A stretch of 64,000 nucleotides of DNA from Solibacter sp039934035 (GTDB lineage: Bacteria; Acidobacteriota; Terriglobia; Bryobacterales; Bryobacteraceae). A program made the translations under genes and the position numbers. A model generated the notes under the pieces. The model saw only the letters and a list, made by a program, of their open reading frames with translations, made no database searches and was not told the origin of the DNA. Position 1 is the stretch's first letter. Each line of letters opens with the position of its first letter. Location of the stretch: positions 16,020 through 80,019 of the forward strand of contig JBDTMZ010000025.1 of assembly GCA_039934035.1 (NCBI GenBank), written 5' to 3'. Positions 1 to 8,211 of this stretch are shown piece by piece.

Positions 1-384
1 GCCGGCATGGTAACTGACGAGCAAGGCTGCAATTCCAGCGGGCAATTCGCCGCAGCCGGCGAGGCGTGCGAACCGGTAGGTGAGGTACACGTTCGCCAGG
101 AGAAGGGCAAACATGGCGGCGTGAAAGGGGAGCGGATTCAGTCCGAACGTGCCGAGAAGGGGCAGGTAGTAGAACGCCGCGAACGGCCGGTAAGCTCCGT
201 GCCAGGGCATGAAGGGGTCGAGCAGCATGCGAAGGGGCTTGAGCCGCCAGTAGGACGCCATGTTCATCATGTCGTCGGCGGCAAAGCGCGTCCATAAGCT
301 GTTCAGGTTGAAGTAGAGGAAGTAGCCAAGCGTCGCGAGAGCGAAAGCCGCCTTCAGGCCGAGCCTCGCCCCTTCTTTGGACAT
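1..384 (-). CDS. Membrane protein, 5' part (possible GT-C type glycosyltransferase)
   Basis: This reading frame starts at an ATG at 384 and stays open to the window edge (128 codons), so the C-terminal part lies outside. A hydrophobic segment at about residues 10-27 is followed by a soluble loop containing FAADDMM, then further hydrophobic segments at about 68-80 and 86-105. An acidic pair just after the first membrane helix recalls GT-C/PMT-type glycosyltransferases (family knowledge), but too little is present to prove it. It begins 4 bases after the stop of the yhcG-like gene on the same strand, so the two may be co-transcribed. No strong ribosome binding site is visible. A multi-spanning protein of another kind is equally possible. 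Confidence 0.6.
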   Translation of the reverse strand, partial: MSKEGARLGLKAAFALATLGYFLYFNLNSLWTRFAADDMMNMASYWRLKPLRMLLDPFMPWHGAYRPFAAFYYLPLLGTFGLNPLPFHAAMFALLLANVYLTYRFARLAGCGELPAGIAALLVSYHAG

Positions 385-388
385 GGTC

Positions 389-1579
389 TTATGGTATCGG
401 CTTGCGAGCCTTTGCATCGCCTGCCAGTTCCATCAGTTTTTGTCGCAGTTGATCTTTGCTGGGCAGATAGAGCCGGTATTCGCGAGCGTGAATGTTGGCG
501 TCCTTTGGGAGCGTGATTTCCACCAGCGCCTGGTTCTTCTGCTTGCAGAGCACGATCCCGATCGTGGAGTGTTCTTCGGGCGTCTTCATGTGGCGATCGA
601 AGTAGTTGACGTACATCTGCATCTGCCCGAGGTCCTGGTGGGTGAGCTTACCGATCTTAAGATCGAGCAGGACGTAGCAGCGCAGCAGCCGGTTATAGAA
701 GACCAAGTCGACGAAGAAATGGTCCGAGTCGAAAGTGAAGCGCTTCTGGCGGGCTTCGAAGAGAAATCCCTTGCCGAGTTCCAGCAGGAAACTTTCGAGT
801 TGGGTGATGATCGCGGATTCCAGTTCGGATTCCGAATAGGCTGCGCGCTCGTCGAGGCCGAGGAACTCGAGGACCAGCGGCTCTTTCAGCAAGTCGCTGG
901 GGCGAGCGATCTTTTGACCTTCGCGGGCGAGGCGGCGGATGCCCTCTCTATCGCGGCTGAGGGCGAGGCGCTCGTAGAGGCCGGAATCGTACTGACGCTT
1001 GAGTTCGCGCACGGTCCAGTTCTGATCGGCGGCCTCAATTTCGTAGAAGCCGCGCTCGTCCGTGTCCTTGATGGTGAGGAGAAAGACGTAGTGGGACCAA
1101 CTCAGGGTGAAGGGGCGGGTTGGGGTGGGCGCCAATTGGTCAGTAACTGACTGACCTTTTTGCGGCGCATTGAATTGGCCAGACACTGTCTGGCCAATTG
1201 GTAGGACGTCAAATTGCCCAGACAGTGACTGGGCAATCTGAAGTGCATCCAACTGCCCAGTCAGTGACTGGGTAATCTGCGGAACCCGGTCGGGGTAGGC
1301 CAAATGGAAACGGCGCATGTACTCTAAGTTGCTCTTAGAGAACCCTTTACCGAACTCTTCCGTGAGCCGCTCAGCCAATTCCTTGACCACCTGCTCGCCG
1401 TAAGCCGCCCGGTCCTCCCCTCGCTGCTCCTCCTGCACAATCCGGCGGCCAATTTCGAAATTGGTGTAGACCTGCACCAGATCCACGCCGCGCGCTACGG
1501 TGTCTCGCGCCCCGGCGATCAGGCCGCGAACGCTCTCCAGAAATTGCGCCGACACCTTGAACGCGGCACGCTTGGGCAT
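389..1579 (-). CDS. yhcG: YhcG/DUF1016-family PDDEXK nuclease-like protein
   Basis: A 396-residue protein with the two-part layout of the YhcG family. The N-terminal DUF1016 helical region (about 10-100) contains VYTNFEIGRRIVQEEQRG and GKGFSKSNLEYMRRFHLAYP. The C-terminal PDDEXK-type region (about 235-380) contains FFVDLVFYN and LLDLKIGKL, with D291 and D306-x-K308 as likely catalytic residues. LSWSHY at about 159-164 is a family hallmark. Between the halves, residues 102-153 are four 13-residue repeats (for example IAQSLSGQFDVLP) encoded by palindrome-bearing 39-bp DNA units. Family members are often found in accessory DNA and may act on nucleic acid; the cellular role is not established. 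No restriction or toxin partner is adjacent. Confidence 0.88.
   Translation of the reverse strand: MPKRAAFKVSAQFLESVRGLIAGARDTVARGVDLVQVYTNFEIGRRIVQEEQRGEDRAAYGEQVVKELAERLTEEFGKGFSKSNLEYMRRFHLAYPDRVPQITQSLTGQLDALQIAQSLSGQFDVLPIGQTVSGQFNAPQKGQSVTDQLAPTPTRPFTLSWSHYVFLLTIKDTDERGFYEIEAADQNWTVRELKRQYDSGLYERLALSRDREGIRRLAREGQKIARPSDLLKEPLVLEFLGLDERAAYSESELESAIITQLESFLLELGKGFLFEARQKRFTFDSDHFFVDLVFYNRLLRCYVLLDLKIGKLTHQDLGQMQMYVNYFDRHMKTPEEHSTIGIVLCKQKNQALVEITLPKDANIHAREYRLYLPSKDQLRQKLMELAGDAKARKPIP
1135..1290. repeat. Four tandem 39-bp units with palindromic cores inside yhcG
   Basis: Units start at 1135, 1174, 1213 and 1252. Each contains an inverted repeat: unit 2 is a 23-base perfect palindrome apart from its central base (TTGGCCAGACA arms), unit 3 has TTGCCCAG/CTGGGCAA arms, unit 4 has CCCAGTCA/TGACTGGG arms and unit 1 has GGTCAGT/ACTGACC arms. 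The unit length is a multiple of three, so the array is read in frame as 13-residue protein repeats. The arms vary between units while pairing is kept. Confidence 0.9.
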
Positions 1580-1690
1580 AGTCTCACGATAAGCGGCTTG
1601 CGACGCCTGTGCAAATTGCGTGGTTCACAGTAACGCAGTCGCGTTGGCGCTCACAGGCTCACCGCAACGCGCGGGCGATTCCTGTCGGGA

Positions 1691-1861
1691 TCATTCCAGA
1701 CTGGCCAGTAACTCATCGACGGCATGAGCGAGTTCCGCGTCCTCTAGAGGGCCTGAGTCAAAGGGAACCGCACGACGCAAGGCCTTCACCGCAAAGAGAC
1801 GCATTTCGTCTTCAGGTAACGCCAGGAAGGCCTCCAGAAGCTGGTCTGTTTGCGTTCTCAT
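1691..1861 (-). CDS. Small acidic protein of 56 residues (unknown)
   Basis: An ATG at 1861 opens a 56-codon frame ending in TGA. The product begins MRTQTDQLLEAFLALPEDE and ends ELAHAVDELLASLE. It is acidic, predicted helical and has no membrane segment. Size and composition resemble short antitoxin-like or addiction-module proteins, but no toxin gene adjoins it and I recognise no defined family. It lies alone in the gap between the yhcG-like gene and the ntrX-like gene. It could be a chance frame. Confidence 0.45.
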   Translation of the reverse strand: MRTQTDQLLEAFLALPEDEMRLFAVKALRRAVPFDSGPLEDAELAHAVDELLASLE

Positions 1862-1980
1862 ACTATCAGGCTAGCCGTTTCGCGGGCCGGCGGCAAGGGG
1901 ACGCAGTCTTGCGTAGTCTTGCGTCGCCCTTTTGGGTTTTTCGCCCGGCGTGAGCAATGCGAACCGGGCGGCCCTCTAAC

Positions 1981-3330
1981 CTATTTCCCGCGCGTCAAGC
2001 CCAGCGCGCGAATGCGCTTGTGCAAATTGGTCCGCTCCATATTCAGCGCCCGCGCGGCGCCCGAGACATTCCAGTTCGATTCATCGAGCGCGCGCAGAAT
2101 GTGCTCGCGCTCGGCCGATTCGCGCGCTTCCTGAATGGTCGATTTCGGACCCTGCTCCCGCTGCACGCGCACCTCGACCGGGATGGCATCGCGCGTCAGT
2201 CTCTCCCCCGTGGTGAGGATCGCCATGCGCTCGATGATGTTGCGCAATTCGCGCGCATTCCCCGGCCACGAATACGCTTCCAGCAGCGCGAATACGGAAT
2301 CGTCCAAAACCTTGGGCTTGAAGTTGTTGCGCGCGCAGAAATCTTCCAGGAAGTATTCCGCCATCAGGCGAATGTCGTGCGGACGCTCGCGCAGCGCCGG
2401 CACACGGATGGGAACCACACTGAGCCGGTAATACAGGTCTTCGCGGAACTTCTCGGCCGTCACCAGCGCCGCCAGATCGCGATTGGTGGCAGACACCACG
2501 CGCACGGTCACCCTGATGATCTGCTCGCCGCCCACCCGGTGGAATTCGCCTTCCTGCAACACACGCAGCAATTTGGCCTGCGACGCCCCGTGCAGATCGC
2601 CCACCTCGTCCAGAAAAATCGTGCCGCCTTCGGCCATTTCGAACTTGCCGCGGCGCATCGCCGTCGCGCCGGTAAACGACCCCTTCTCGTGCCCGAACAA
2701 CTCCGTCTCCAACAAATCCGTCGGAATCGCGGCGCAGTTCACCTTCACAAACGGACCGCCCGCGAACGGGCTGGCATTGTGAATGTGCGCGGCCAGCAGT
2801 TCCTTTCCCGTGCCCGATTCGCCAATCAGCAGCACCCGCGCGTCGCTGCGCGCGGCCATCGTCGCCTGCTCCACGGCGCGCTGCCAGGCGGTGGTGCTCC
2901 CGATCATTTTGGGCGATACCGTGCCCACCAACTCGCGCAGTCGCTCGTTCTCCTGCTTGAGCGTGGAGTGCTCCATGGCATGCCGCACGGCCAGCAGGAC
3001 GCGGTCGCGCGACAGCGGCTTCTCCAGAAAATCGAAAGCTCCGGCGCGCGTCGCCTCCACCGCGTCGGCAATGGTGCCGTGGCCGGAGATCATGATGGCG
3101 GGCGCCGTGGCTCCATTCTGCTTGACCGCTTTCAGCAAGTCGATGCCGCTGCCATCGGGTAGTTTCATATCCAGCAGGTAGGCGTCCGCCCGCCCGGCGT
3201 CGGGGTGCCTGGTGAACTCCGCCACGCTGCGGCAGAAGTTGACCGCGTACCCCTCGCGCTCCAGAATCATGCGCAGCGAGCGGCCGATATTCTCTTCGTC
3301 ATCCACGATCAGGATGCGTTTGGATGCCAT
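1981..3330 (-). CDS. ntrX: NtrX/NtrC-family sigma-54-dependent response regulator
   Basis: A 449-residue protein with three domains. The receiver domain (about 4-118) has D10/D11, phospho-acceptor D54 and K104. The AAA+ sigma-54 interaction domain has Walker A GESGTGKE (170-177), GSFTGA (217-222) in place of the usual GAFTGA, and Walker B GGTIFLDE. The C-terminal Fis-type helix-turn-helix contains SGAARALNMERTNLHKRI. It would activate sigma-54 promoters when phosphorylated by the kinase encoded immediately upstream. The ATG at 3330 overlaps the kinase gene by 32 bases; an upstream ATG at 3354 is less likely because the family starts just before RILIVDDE. The Ala-to-Ser change in the sigma-54 contact loop is seen in some family members and may weaken sigma-54 contact. 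Confidence 0.92.
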   Translation of the reverse strand: MASKRILIVDDEENIGRSLRMILEREGYAVNFCRSVAEFTRHPDAGRADAYLLDMKLPDGSGIDLLKAVKQNGATAPAIMISGHGTIADAVEATRAGAFDFLEKPLSRDRVLLAVRHAMEHSTLKQENERLRELVGTVSPKMIGSTTAWQRAVEQATMAARSDARVLLIGESGTGKELLAAHIHNASPFAGGPFVKVNCAAIPTDLLETELFGHEKGSFTGATAMRRGKFEMAEGGTIFLDEVGDLHGASQAKLLRVLQEGEFHRVGGEQIIRVTVRVVSATNRDLAALVTAEKFREDLYYRLSVVPIRVPALRERPHDIRLMAEYFLEDFCARNNFKPKVLDDSVFALLEAYSWPGNARELRNIIERMAILTTGERLTRDAIPVEVRVQREQGPKSTIQEARESAEREHILRALDESNWNVSGAARALNMERTNLHKRIRALGLTRGK

Positions 3331-4720
3331 TGGTTGCCACAGGCAGGAGCACACGGAAGCCGGCTCCGCCCAATTCTCCTTTCACCACTACAATGTCTCC
3401 GCCGCTCAACAGCGCGCTCTTGCGTGCGATCGAAAGGCCCAGCCCCATGCCGCGTTTCTTGAACGAAATGGTGGGCTGGAACAGACTGCTCTGCGCCTGC
3501 TCGCTCAGCCCCGGACCCGAATCGTGCACTTCGATCGCGACCCGCGAGCCTGCGGCCGCGGTCACACCGAGAATCTTTCCGCCCGCCCCTGCGGCTTCGG
3601 CGGCGTTCTCCAGGAGATTGGTCAGAATGCCTTTGAGCAGATCCTGGTCAGCCACCACGGGAGGCGCTTCTTCGGCAAGGCGAGTATCGTAGGCCACTTC
3701 GGGATGGGCCGTCTTGAGGAACGCGATACGCTCCTGCAACAGGCCGTTGACGTCCACCGGAGCCAGCGCCACCGGAGGTTCGGTAGCGAATTGCGAAAAG
3801 GCCCGGATGCGCCGCTCCAGCGTCTCGATTTCGTCCACCACGATCTGCGTCGCCTGCGTCATGAAATTGCGATCCGCCTCGTCATAGCGCACCGACATTT
3901 CCTCGACGGTCAGGCGGATGGGCGTGAGCGAGTTTTTCACCTCGTGTGCCATTTTCCGCGCCAGCATCTGCCAGCTCGACAGTTGGCGTAGATACACCAG
4001 GCGCTCGGTACTTTCCTGCAGGCGGCCCGCCATGTTATTGAAGGCGCCGATGGCGCGGCCGATTTCGTCGTCGCGGCGCGCCTGCACACGGGCATTCAAA
4101 TCCCCGGCGGCCAACTTGCCGAGCCCCGTAGTCAGCTCCTGAATCGGACGGCTGATGCGGTGGGCGAGATACACCAATAGCGCCAGCGACACCAGCCAGA
4201 TGGCCGTCGCCAACAGCACGTAGGTACGCTTGATGCCGAGCCGGAGATCGCGCGCGTTGGCCTCTTCCACGGCGCGCCGGGCATCCCGGATTTCGCGCGT
4301 CAAGCGGTCCATCGCAACTTCGCCAAGGCTCTCCGAATACACCCAGATTTCGTTGCCGTGGCGCACCAGATACTCGAGGCGGCTGCCGTCGGGTCCGGCG
4401 CGCACCACGCGGTCGCCCTCCAGCCCGCCGGAAAAGATTTTTACGGCCTCGGGCCATGCGGCCCGGTCGATCGGCAGGTATTTGCGCGGCTCGATTTCGT
4501 CCACCCGGGCCTTCCGTCTGAGATCGTCGCTGGCCCGGTCGTAAAGCTCGCGCGCGGTGATTTTTAGCGATTTGGAAACCGTGTCGAGGCGGGCGGCGGA
4601 AGAGGTATCGGTATCGACACTCTCCTCGAGCAGCGAGGTGGTAATCCAGATCGTCATCGCCAGGGGTGCCAGCGTCGCCGCCAGGAAGATCGCGACCAGC
4701 CTGTTGCGTAGCCGGTTCAC
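3299..4720 (-). CDS. ntrY: NtrY-like membrane sensor histidine kinase
   Basis: A 473-residue sensor kinase. Transmembrane helices lie at about residues 6-26 and 166-186 and bracket a periplasmic sensor region of about 140 residues. A HAMP linker follows (ISRPIQELTTGLGKLAAGDL). The H-box MAHEVKNSLTPIRL puts the phospho-acceptor at about H259, and the ATPase domain shows NLLENAAEA, DSGPGL and GMGLGLSI. The HEVKNSLTPI form is typical of NtrY kinases. I chose the GTG at 4720 because it overlaps the upstream stop as GTGA; the longer frame to 4966 runs through the neighbouring gene. It should phosphorylate the NtrX-like regulator encoded next in the operon. Confidence 0.9.
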   Translation of the reverse strand: MNRLRNRLVAIFLAATLAPLAMTIWITTSLLEESVDTDTSSAARLDTVSKSLKITARELYDRASDDLRRKARVDEIEPRKYLPIDRAAWPEAVKIFSGGLEGDRVVRAGPDGSRLEYLVRHGNEIWVYSESLGEVAMDRLTREIRDARRAVEEANARDLRLGIKRTYVLLATAIWLVSLALLVYLAHRISRPIQELTTGLGKLAAGDLNARVQARRDDEIGRAIGAFNNMAGRLQESTERLVYLRQLSSWQMLARKMAHEVKNSLTPIRLTVEEMSVRYDEADRNFMTQATQIVVDEIETLERRIRAFSQFATEPPVALAPVDVNGLLQERIAFLKTAHPEVAYDTRLAEEAPPVVADQDLLKGILTNLLENAAEAAGAGGKILGVTAAAGSRVAIEVHDSGPGLSEQAQSSLFQPTISFKKRGMGLGLSIARKSALLSGGDIVVVKGELGGAGFRVLLPVATNGIQTHPDRG

Positions 4721-5349
4721 CCGTTTCGCGACCCGCGGCCCGCCATCCGGGGCAGATCGGCCAGACGCACGCGCGTCTCCAGCGGTCCCCAATGCGTGAC
4801 TTCGGTGTTCTTCCGGCCCAGGAAATCGATCAGGTCGTGAATGCTTACACCGATTTTGGCTTCGTCGGCGAAGTCCCGCGCCGTGCCGGTGCGCAATTCC
4901 AGCCGCAGCCAGTAGGATAGATCGGCCGAGAGCCCCTGCGTGCTCATCGTCAGGTTGTCCAGGCACCAGGCCTCCGCAGCGGCCAGAGAAAGCCCTTCCA
5001 CCGTGTGCGCCGTGCTGCCCGCCGAACTGCCCAACCGCGTCACGGAGAACTTTTCCTCCCAGAGTGCATAGCTCACCACAAACCGGCCTCGTTGCGGGCG
5101 CACCACCGCCGTGCGCGACTCGTTCAGCAGTTCCAGTTGCGCCACATACGCCACCACATCGCCATATTTCAGGCGTTCCAGCGGCTTACCTGTAAGAAAA
5201 TGCAGGGTCGGGGCGGCGACATGAAGGTTGTCGCCATCGTAGGTTACTTTCAAGGGATCGCTCGCGCTGAGCGAGAGTAGAGGAGTCGTAAGGCCGGCCA
5301 GTAGCCAGCGCCTGCGGCTCATCCGTGTCTCCCGCGAGCGGGTTGCCAT
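4717..5349 (-). CDS. Exported DUF4390-like protein in the ntrYX operon
   Basis: A 210-residue protein with a signal sequence that includes a twin-arginine-like stretch (MSRRRWLLAGLTTPLLSLSAS). The mature part is mostly beta-rich and contains GDVVAYVAQLELL, RFVVSYALWEEKFSVTRLG and SYWLRLELRTG. This layout resembles DUF4390 proteins that precede ntrYX-type genes in other bacteria, although similarity is weak by eye. The ATG at 5349 overlaps the upstream stop as TGATG, and the 3' end overlaps the kinase start, so translation is coupled on both sides. It may modulate the sensor's periplasmic domain, which is inference from position. Confidence 0.7.
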   Translation of the reverse strand: MATRSRETRMSRRRWLLAGLTTPLLSLSASDPLKVTYDGDNLHVAAPTLHFLTGKPLERLKYGDVVAYVAQLELLNESRTAVVRPQRGRFVVSYALWEEKFSVTRLGSSAGSTAHTVEGLSLAAAEAWCLDNLTMSTQGLSADLSYWLRLELRTGTARDFADEAKIGVSIHDLIDFLGRKNTEVTHWGPLETRVRLADLPRMAGRGSRNG

Positions 5350-6611
5350 CAATAAATCATGCCTACCATAATGATCGGTTCGACCCGCCCGGACCGGACG
5401 GGAAACGCTACAGCGAGCGAAAAAATCGATTCCTTGATGCCTACTCCCACCGAATGGCGCGGCGTAGCGGGCTGCCCGCTATCCCAAATCGCGCCGGCAT
5501 CGTAAAAAGCCTGGAACGGCCCATACCGGTACTCGACGCTGTTATGGATCAGACGGTTTCCTCCGATCGGGTCAATGTCATACTTGTTCCAACCGCGCAG
5601 GTAGGAGCTATTCCCCGCCACCAGTCGCTCAAACAGAGGCGCCCTCCCCCCGATCAGCCCCGCATTGACGTGATCGGCGACCTGATGCTTTCCGTGAACC
5701 ACCCGGTAGTTGAACCCCACCGTATGGGAAGCGTACATAAAATCGCTGTCCAGAACCTTGGTGGCCGCGCGCAGGTTGTACGCTGCATCCACGTCCTGCG
5801 GATACTGCGCATCCGCCAACCGGCGGTGATAGCGCAGGGTTGTGGTCAGGGCGTTGGCGGCCTCGTAATGCGCGACCGGATACTGATCCTGGAAACGCTG
5901 GAAACTCACGCCAATTTCGAGCGTGAGCGGTTTGGCCAGGGTAATGGTGGCCGTGGGTTCGAAATTCTGCCGCGTCCGGTAGGCGTCCGACGTCACGCCC
6001 GGGTTGGCTTGCAAGGCGTTGAGGGTGCTCTGGTTCCACAGTTGGTGATAGCTTTCGAACTTAAAGTGCAGCCCCACACGCTCCGTGCCCAGGTGCTTGT
6101 TCTCATAGCGGGCGCTAATACCGGCATAGCGCTCGTTGAGCGTATCGCCATCGCTGGCCAGCCCGAAGGCGAAACTGTTCTGCTGTGCCGTGAAACCCAC
6201 CGCGCCGATGCCGCTCCAGCCCTGCTTGGAATCGTAGAGGAACTTGGTGACCGTGCCATCCAGGCCGAAGCTGGCTGGCCGCACTTCGAACTCCACCCGG
6301 ACATGCTCAGGCTGATCGCCGCGCAGCACCTGGTGGCTGACCTCGCGGGCGGAAAATTCCTTCTTCAGCCGCGATGAGAGTCCGTCGAGGATGCCGGGAT
6401 TGAGCTTTTGCCCGATCAGGGCCAGCAGATCCTTGCGCAAACCGTTGCTGATGCGATCGTTCTGTTGGTCGGCCAGATTAGTCTTCCAACCCTTGCCCGC
6501 GACGATCACTGTGTCGACGGTATAGCGCTTGTTCACATTGAGTTCGGAGTCTTGCGTTCCGGCGAAAAGCAGGCTACCCACCATTAGACAGCCCAGCCAG
6601 GTGTATCTCAT
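5349..6611 (-). CDS. Omp85/BamA-like outer membrane barrel protein
   Basis: A 420-residue protein with signal peptide MRYTWLGCLMVGSLLFAG. A short N-terminal region looks like a single POTRA-like unit (KRYTVDTVIVAGKGW to about residue 115). The rest is a beta-barrel with alternating aromatic strands, including GNSSYLRGWNKYD, resembling the RGF/RGW signature of Omp85 strands, and a strand-like C-terminus ending VEPIIMVGMIY. True BamA has five POTRA domains and is about 800 residues, so this is a small relative, perhaps TamA-like or surface-antigen type. It is the first gene of a four-gene operon whose last two genes encode the NtrYX-like pair. Confidence 0.78.
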   Translation of the reverse strand: MRYTWLGCLMVGSLLFAGTQDSELNVNKRYTVDTVIVAGKGWKTNLADQQNDRISNGLRKDLLALIGQKLNPGILDGLSSRLKKEFSAREVSHQVLRGDQPEHVRVEFEVRPASFGLDGTVTKFLYDSKQGWSGIGAVGFTAQQNSFAFGLASDGDTLNERYAGISARYENKHLGTERVGLHFKFESYHQLWNQSTLNALQANPGVTSDAYRTRQNFEPTATITLAKPLTLEIGVSFQRFQDQYPVAHYEAANALTTTLRYHRRLADAQYPQDVDAAYNLRAATKVLDSDFMYASHTVGFNYRVVHGKHQVADHVNAGLIGGRAPLFERLVAGNSSYLRGWNKYDIDPIGGNRLIHNSVEYRYGPFQAFYDAGAIWDSGQPATPRHSVGVGIKESIFSLAVAFPVRSGRVEPIIMVGMIY

Positions 6612-6753
6612 GGAGTGTGCAAAAGCACGCGGGAGACCAATTGTAAATAATTGAAAATAGGAAAGATGCGGGAAGGCGGATTGTGCCTTGGGTTCACAGG
6701 TGTGGAATGACGACCGGCTGGGCCGGGTGCCGCCCGGGGAGGCGAGGCCTGGC

Positions 6754-7170
6754 TTACAGGACCTTCGCCAACTCGGTAGCAAATGCGCTGCGCGGCGATT
6801 GTTCGCGATTTCGTCCACCACGCTTCTTTCGGTCGGGACGTTCGGTGCGAAGGGCATTGGGTGCTGCTGCGGTCTGTGGCTGCTGCGACGGCGCCGCTCC
6901 GCGGGGAGCATCCTTGCCTTTCGGAGGCTGCGCGGGATTGGCGCGCAACAACCGGTCTTCCAGAGGTGCACGGTCGAAACGGCGAATGATCGATTGCATC
7001 TCATCATTCGTGGGCGCTTCAACAAAAGCGAAACCCTTGGATTCTTGCGTTTCGTGGTTTCGGATCACTTTGACGGCGTCTGCGACGAGGTCTTCGGCTG
7101 CCAGCCACTGTTTGATGTCGTCTGCGGTGACCCAGGTAGGGAGATTACCAAGAAATACGGTGAAGCTCAT
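6754..7170 (-). CDS. RRM-domain RNA-binding protein with basic disordered tail
   Basis: A 138-residue protein. Residues 1-80 form an RNA recognition motif with RNP2 VFLGNL and RNP1 KGFAFVEA. The rest is a low-complexity Pro/Ala/Arg/Lys tail (for example PDRKKRGGRNREQSPRSAF). Bacterial single-RRM proteins of this Rbp type bind RNA and are often cold- or growth-regulated (family knowledge). The gene is monocistronic, separated from its neighbours by about 140 and 125 bases, and the intergenic sequence upstream is AT-richer than the surroundings. Confidence 0.9.
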   Translation of the reverse strand: MSFTVFLGNLPTWVTADDIKQWLAAEDLVADAVKVIRNHETQESKGFAFVEAPTNDEMQSIIRRFDRAPLEDRLLRANPAQPPKGKDAPRGAAPSQQPQTAAAPNALRTERPDRKKRGGRNREQSPRSAFATELAKVL

Positions 7171-7295
7171 TCAGTTGATTGTGTTACTCCGTTGTGGATT
7201 TGCGGCGGTTCAAGGGGAGGATTCCGATCTGCCATATAAATAGTAACAGAGTGGATAACGGGATGCAAACGGCTGGTATTTCGTGAGCTAAGGGC

Positions 7296-8018
7296 TCAAC
7301 GGCGGGAGCGGGCTAATCGCTTCAAAAGCCCCGAAAGCGCCAAAAGAAACACACCTCCACTCAGGAGGGAAACCGCCGGGCTTGGTTCCGGCGCCTCCGC
7401 CAGGGTTACCGGAAAATCCTCACCCTCCATACTGGATAGACGCATGCCGTAGATGCGGGTTTCCGCGCCCGCTTCCAACTCCACCCAGCCCGGCAGCGCC
7501 CCCACCGAAACGCCCGCCCCGGAAAGGGTCGCAAACAGATTCTGGCGTACCAAATAGGGCTCCAGGCCAAGCCGCACGTCCGGCCCCAGATTGCGCAATG
7601 CAATCACCATCCCGCCATTTTTGAAAATCGCTGCCGAAAGCTGCGGCGAAAAATGGAGATAGCCCTGCAATGTCGAAACGTCGCCCGTGTACCCGCTCGC
7701 GCTCAAGGTCCCCGGCACGAAATTCAGTTCGCCCAGCACGAAGGACACGGCGCCCCCTTCCGATTCCACCGTTGCCTCGAACGCGCCTGCATCGCCGGCC
7801 GGCGTGGCCAGCGCGAAGCTCAGGTCGGTCGCGTACAAGGGCAGGTTCAAACGCTCCGCATTGCTGGCGAAGTTCCAGGTGAAGAGGTGGAAGAGCAGCC
7901 GGTCGCCCGTGCGCACCACCTGTGTGGTTTCGGACGAGATGTCGGTGCTCACGATCGCGCCGGCATACACGCCCCGCACGCTTAGAATCGCGATATAGAA
8001 CCAGCAGCGTAGGGACAT
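7296..8018 (-). CDS. PEP-CTERM sorting-signal protein
   Basis: A 240-residue secreted protein. An N-terminal signal peptide ends near GVYAGAIV. The body is beta-rich (about residues 20-205). The C-terminus shows the PEP-CTERM layout: PEP within EAPEPSPAVS, a hydrophobic helix (LLSGGVFLLALSGLL) and a basic end KRLARSRR. Such proteins are processed by an exosortase and released to the exterior, often with exopolysaccharide. No exosortase gene is in the window. The substrate or structural role of the body is unknown. Confidence 0.85.
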   Translation of the reverse strand: MSLRCWFYIAILSVRGVYAGAIVSTDISSETTQVVRTGDRLLFHLFTWNFASNAERLNLPLYATDLSFALATPAGDAGAFEATVESEGGAVSFVLGELNFVPGTLSASGYTGDVSTLQGYLHFSPQLSAAIFKNGGMVIALRNLGPDVRLGLEPYLVRQNLFATLSGAGVSVGALPGWVELEAGAETRIYGMRLSSMEGEDFPVTLAEAPEPSPAVSLLSGGVFLLALSGLLKRLARSRR

Positions 8019-8211
8019 CTAAGTGCGATTGTAGTGAGCCTGGCGACGGATGCATAGAGTCTCGTGTACCAGTACAGCGGGGGAATTCACATGAGGTGGT
8101 TTACGACATTTCCCTACGAGGGGTAAGGTTGCGTCATGGCTTCGCCCTTCATTGCCCGTTCCGCAGGACGCTTGCGTTGCTCCGGCCGACACGGCGCTGC
8201 TCGGGCCGGCC

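Noticed and set aside
377..1150. Long plus-strand open frame of 257 codons opposite yhcG
   Set aside because: It is antisense to the yhcG-like gene, which has clear domain motifs; high GC content opens the opposite frame.
1135..1290. CRISPR-like array
   Set aside because: Repeats are contiguous, imperfect, without spacers, and lie in frame within a protein-coding gene.
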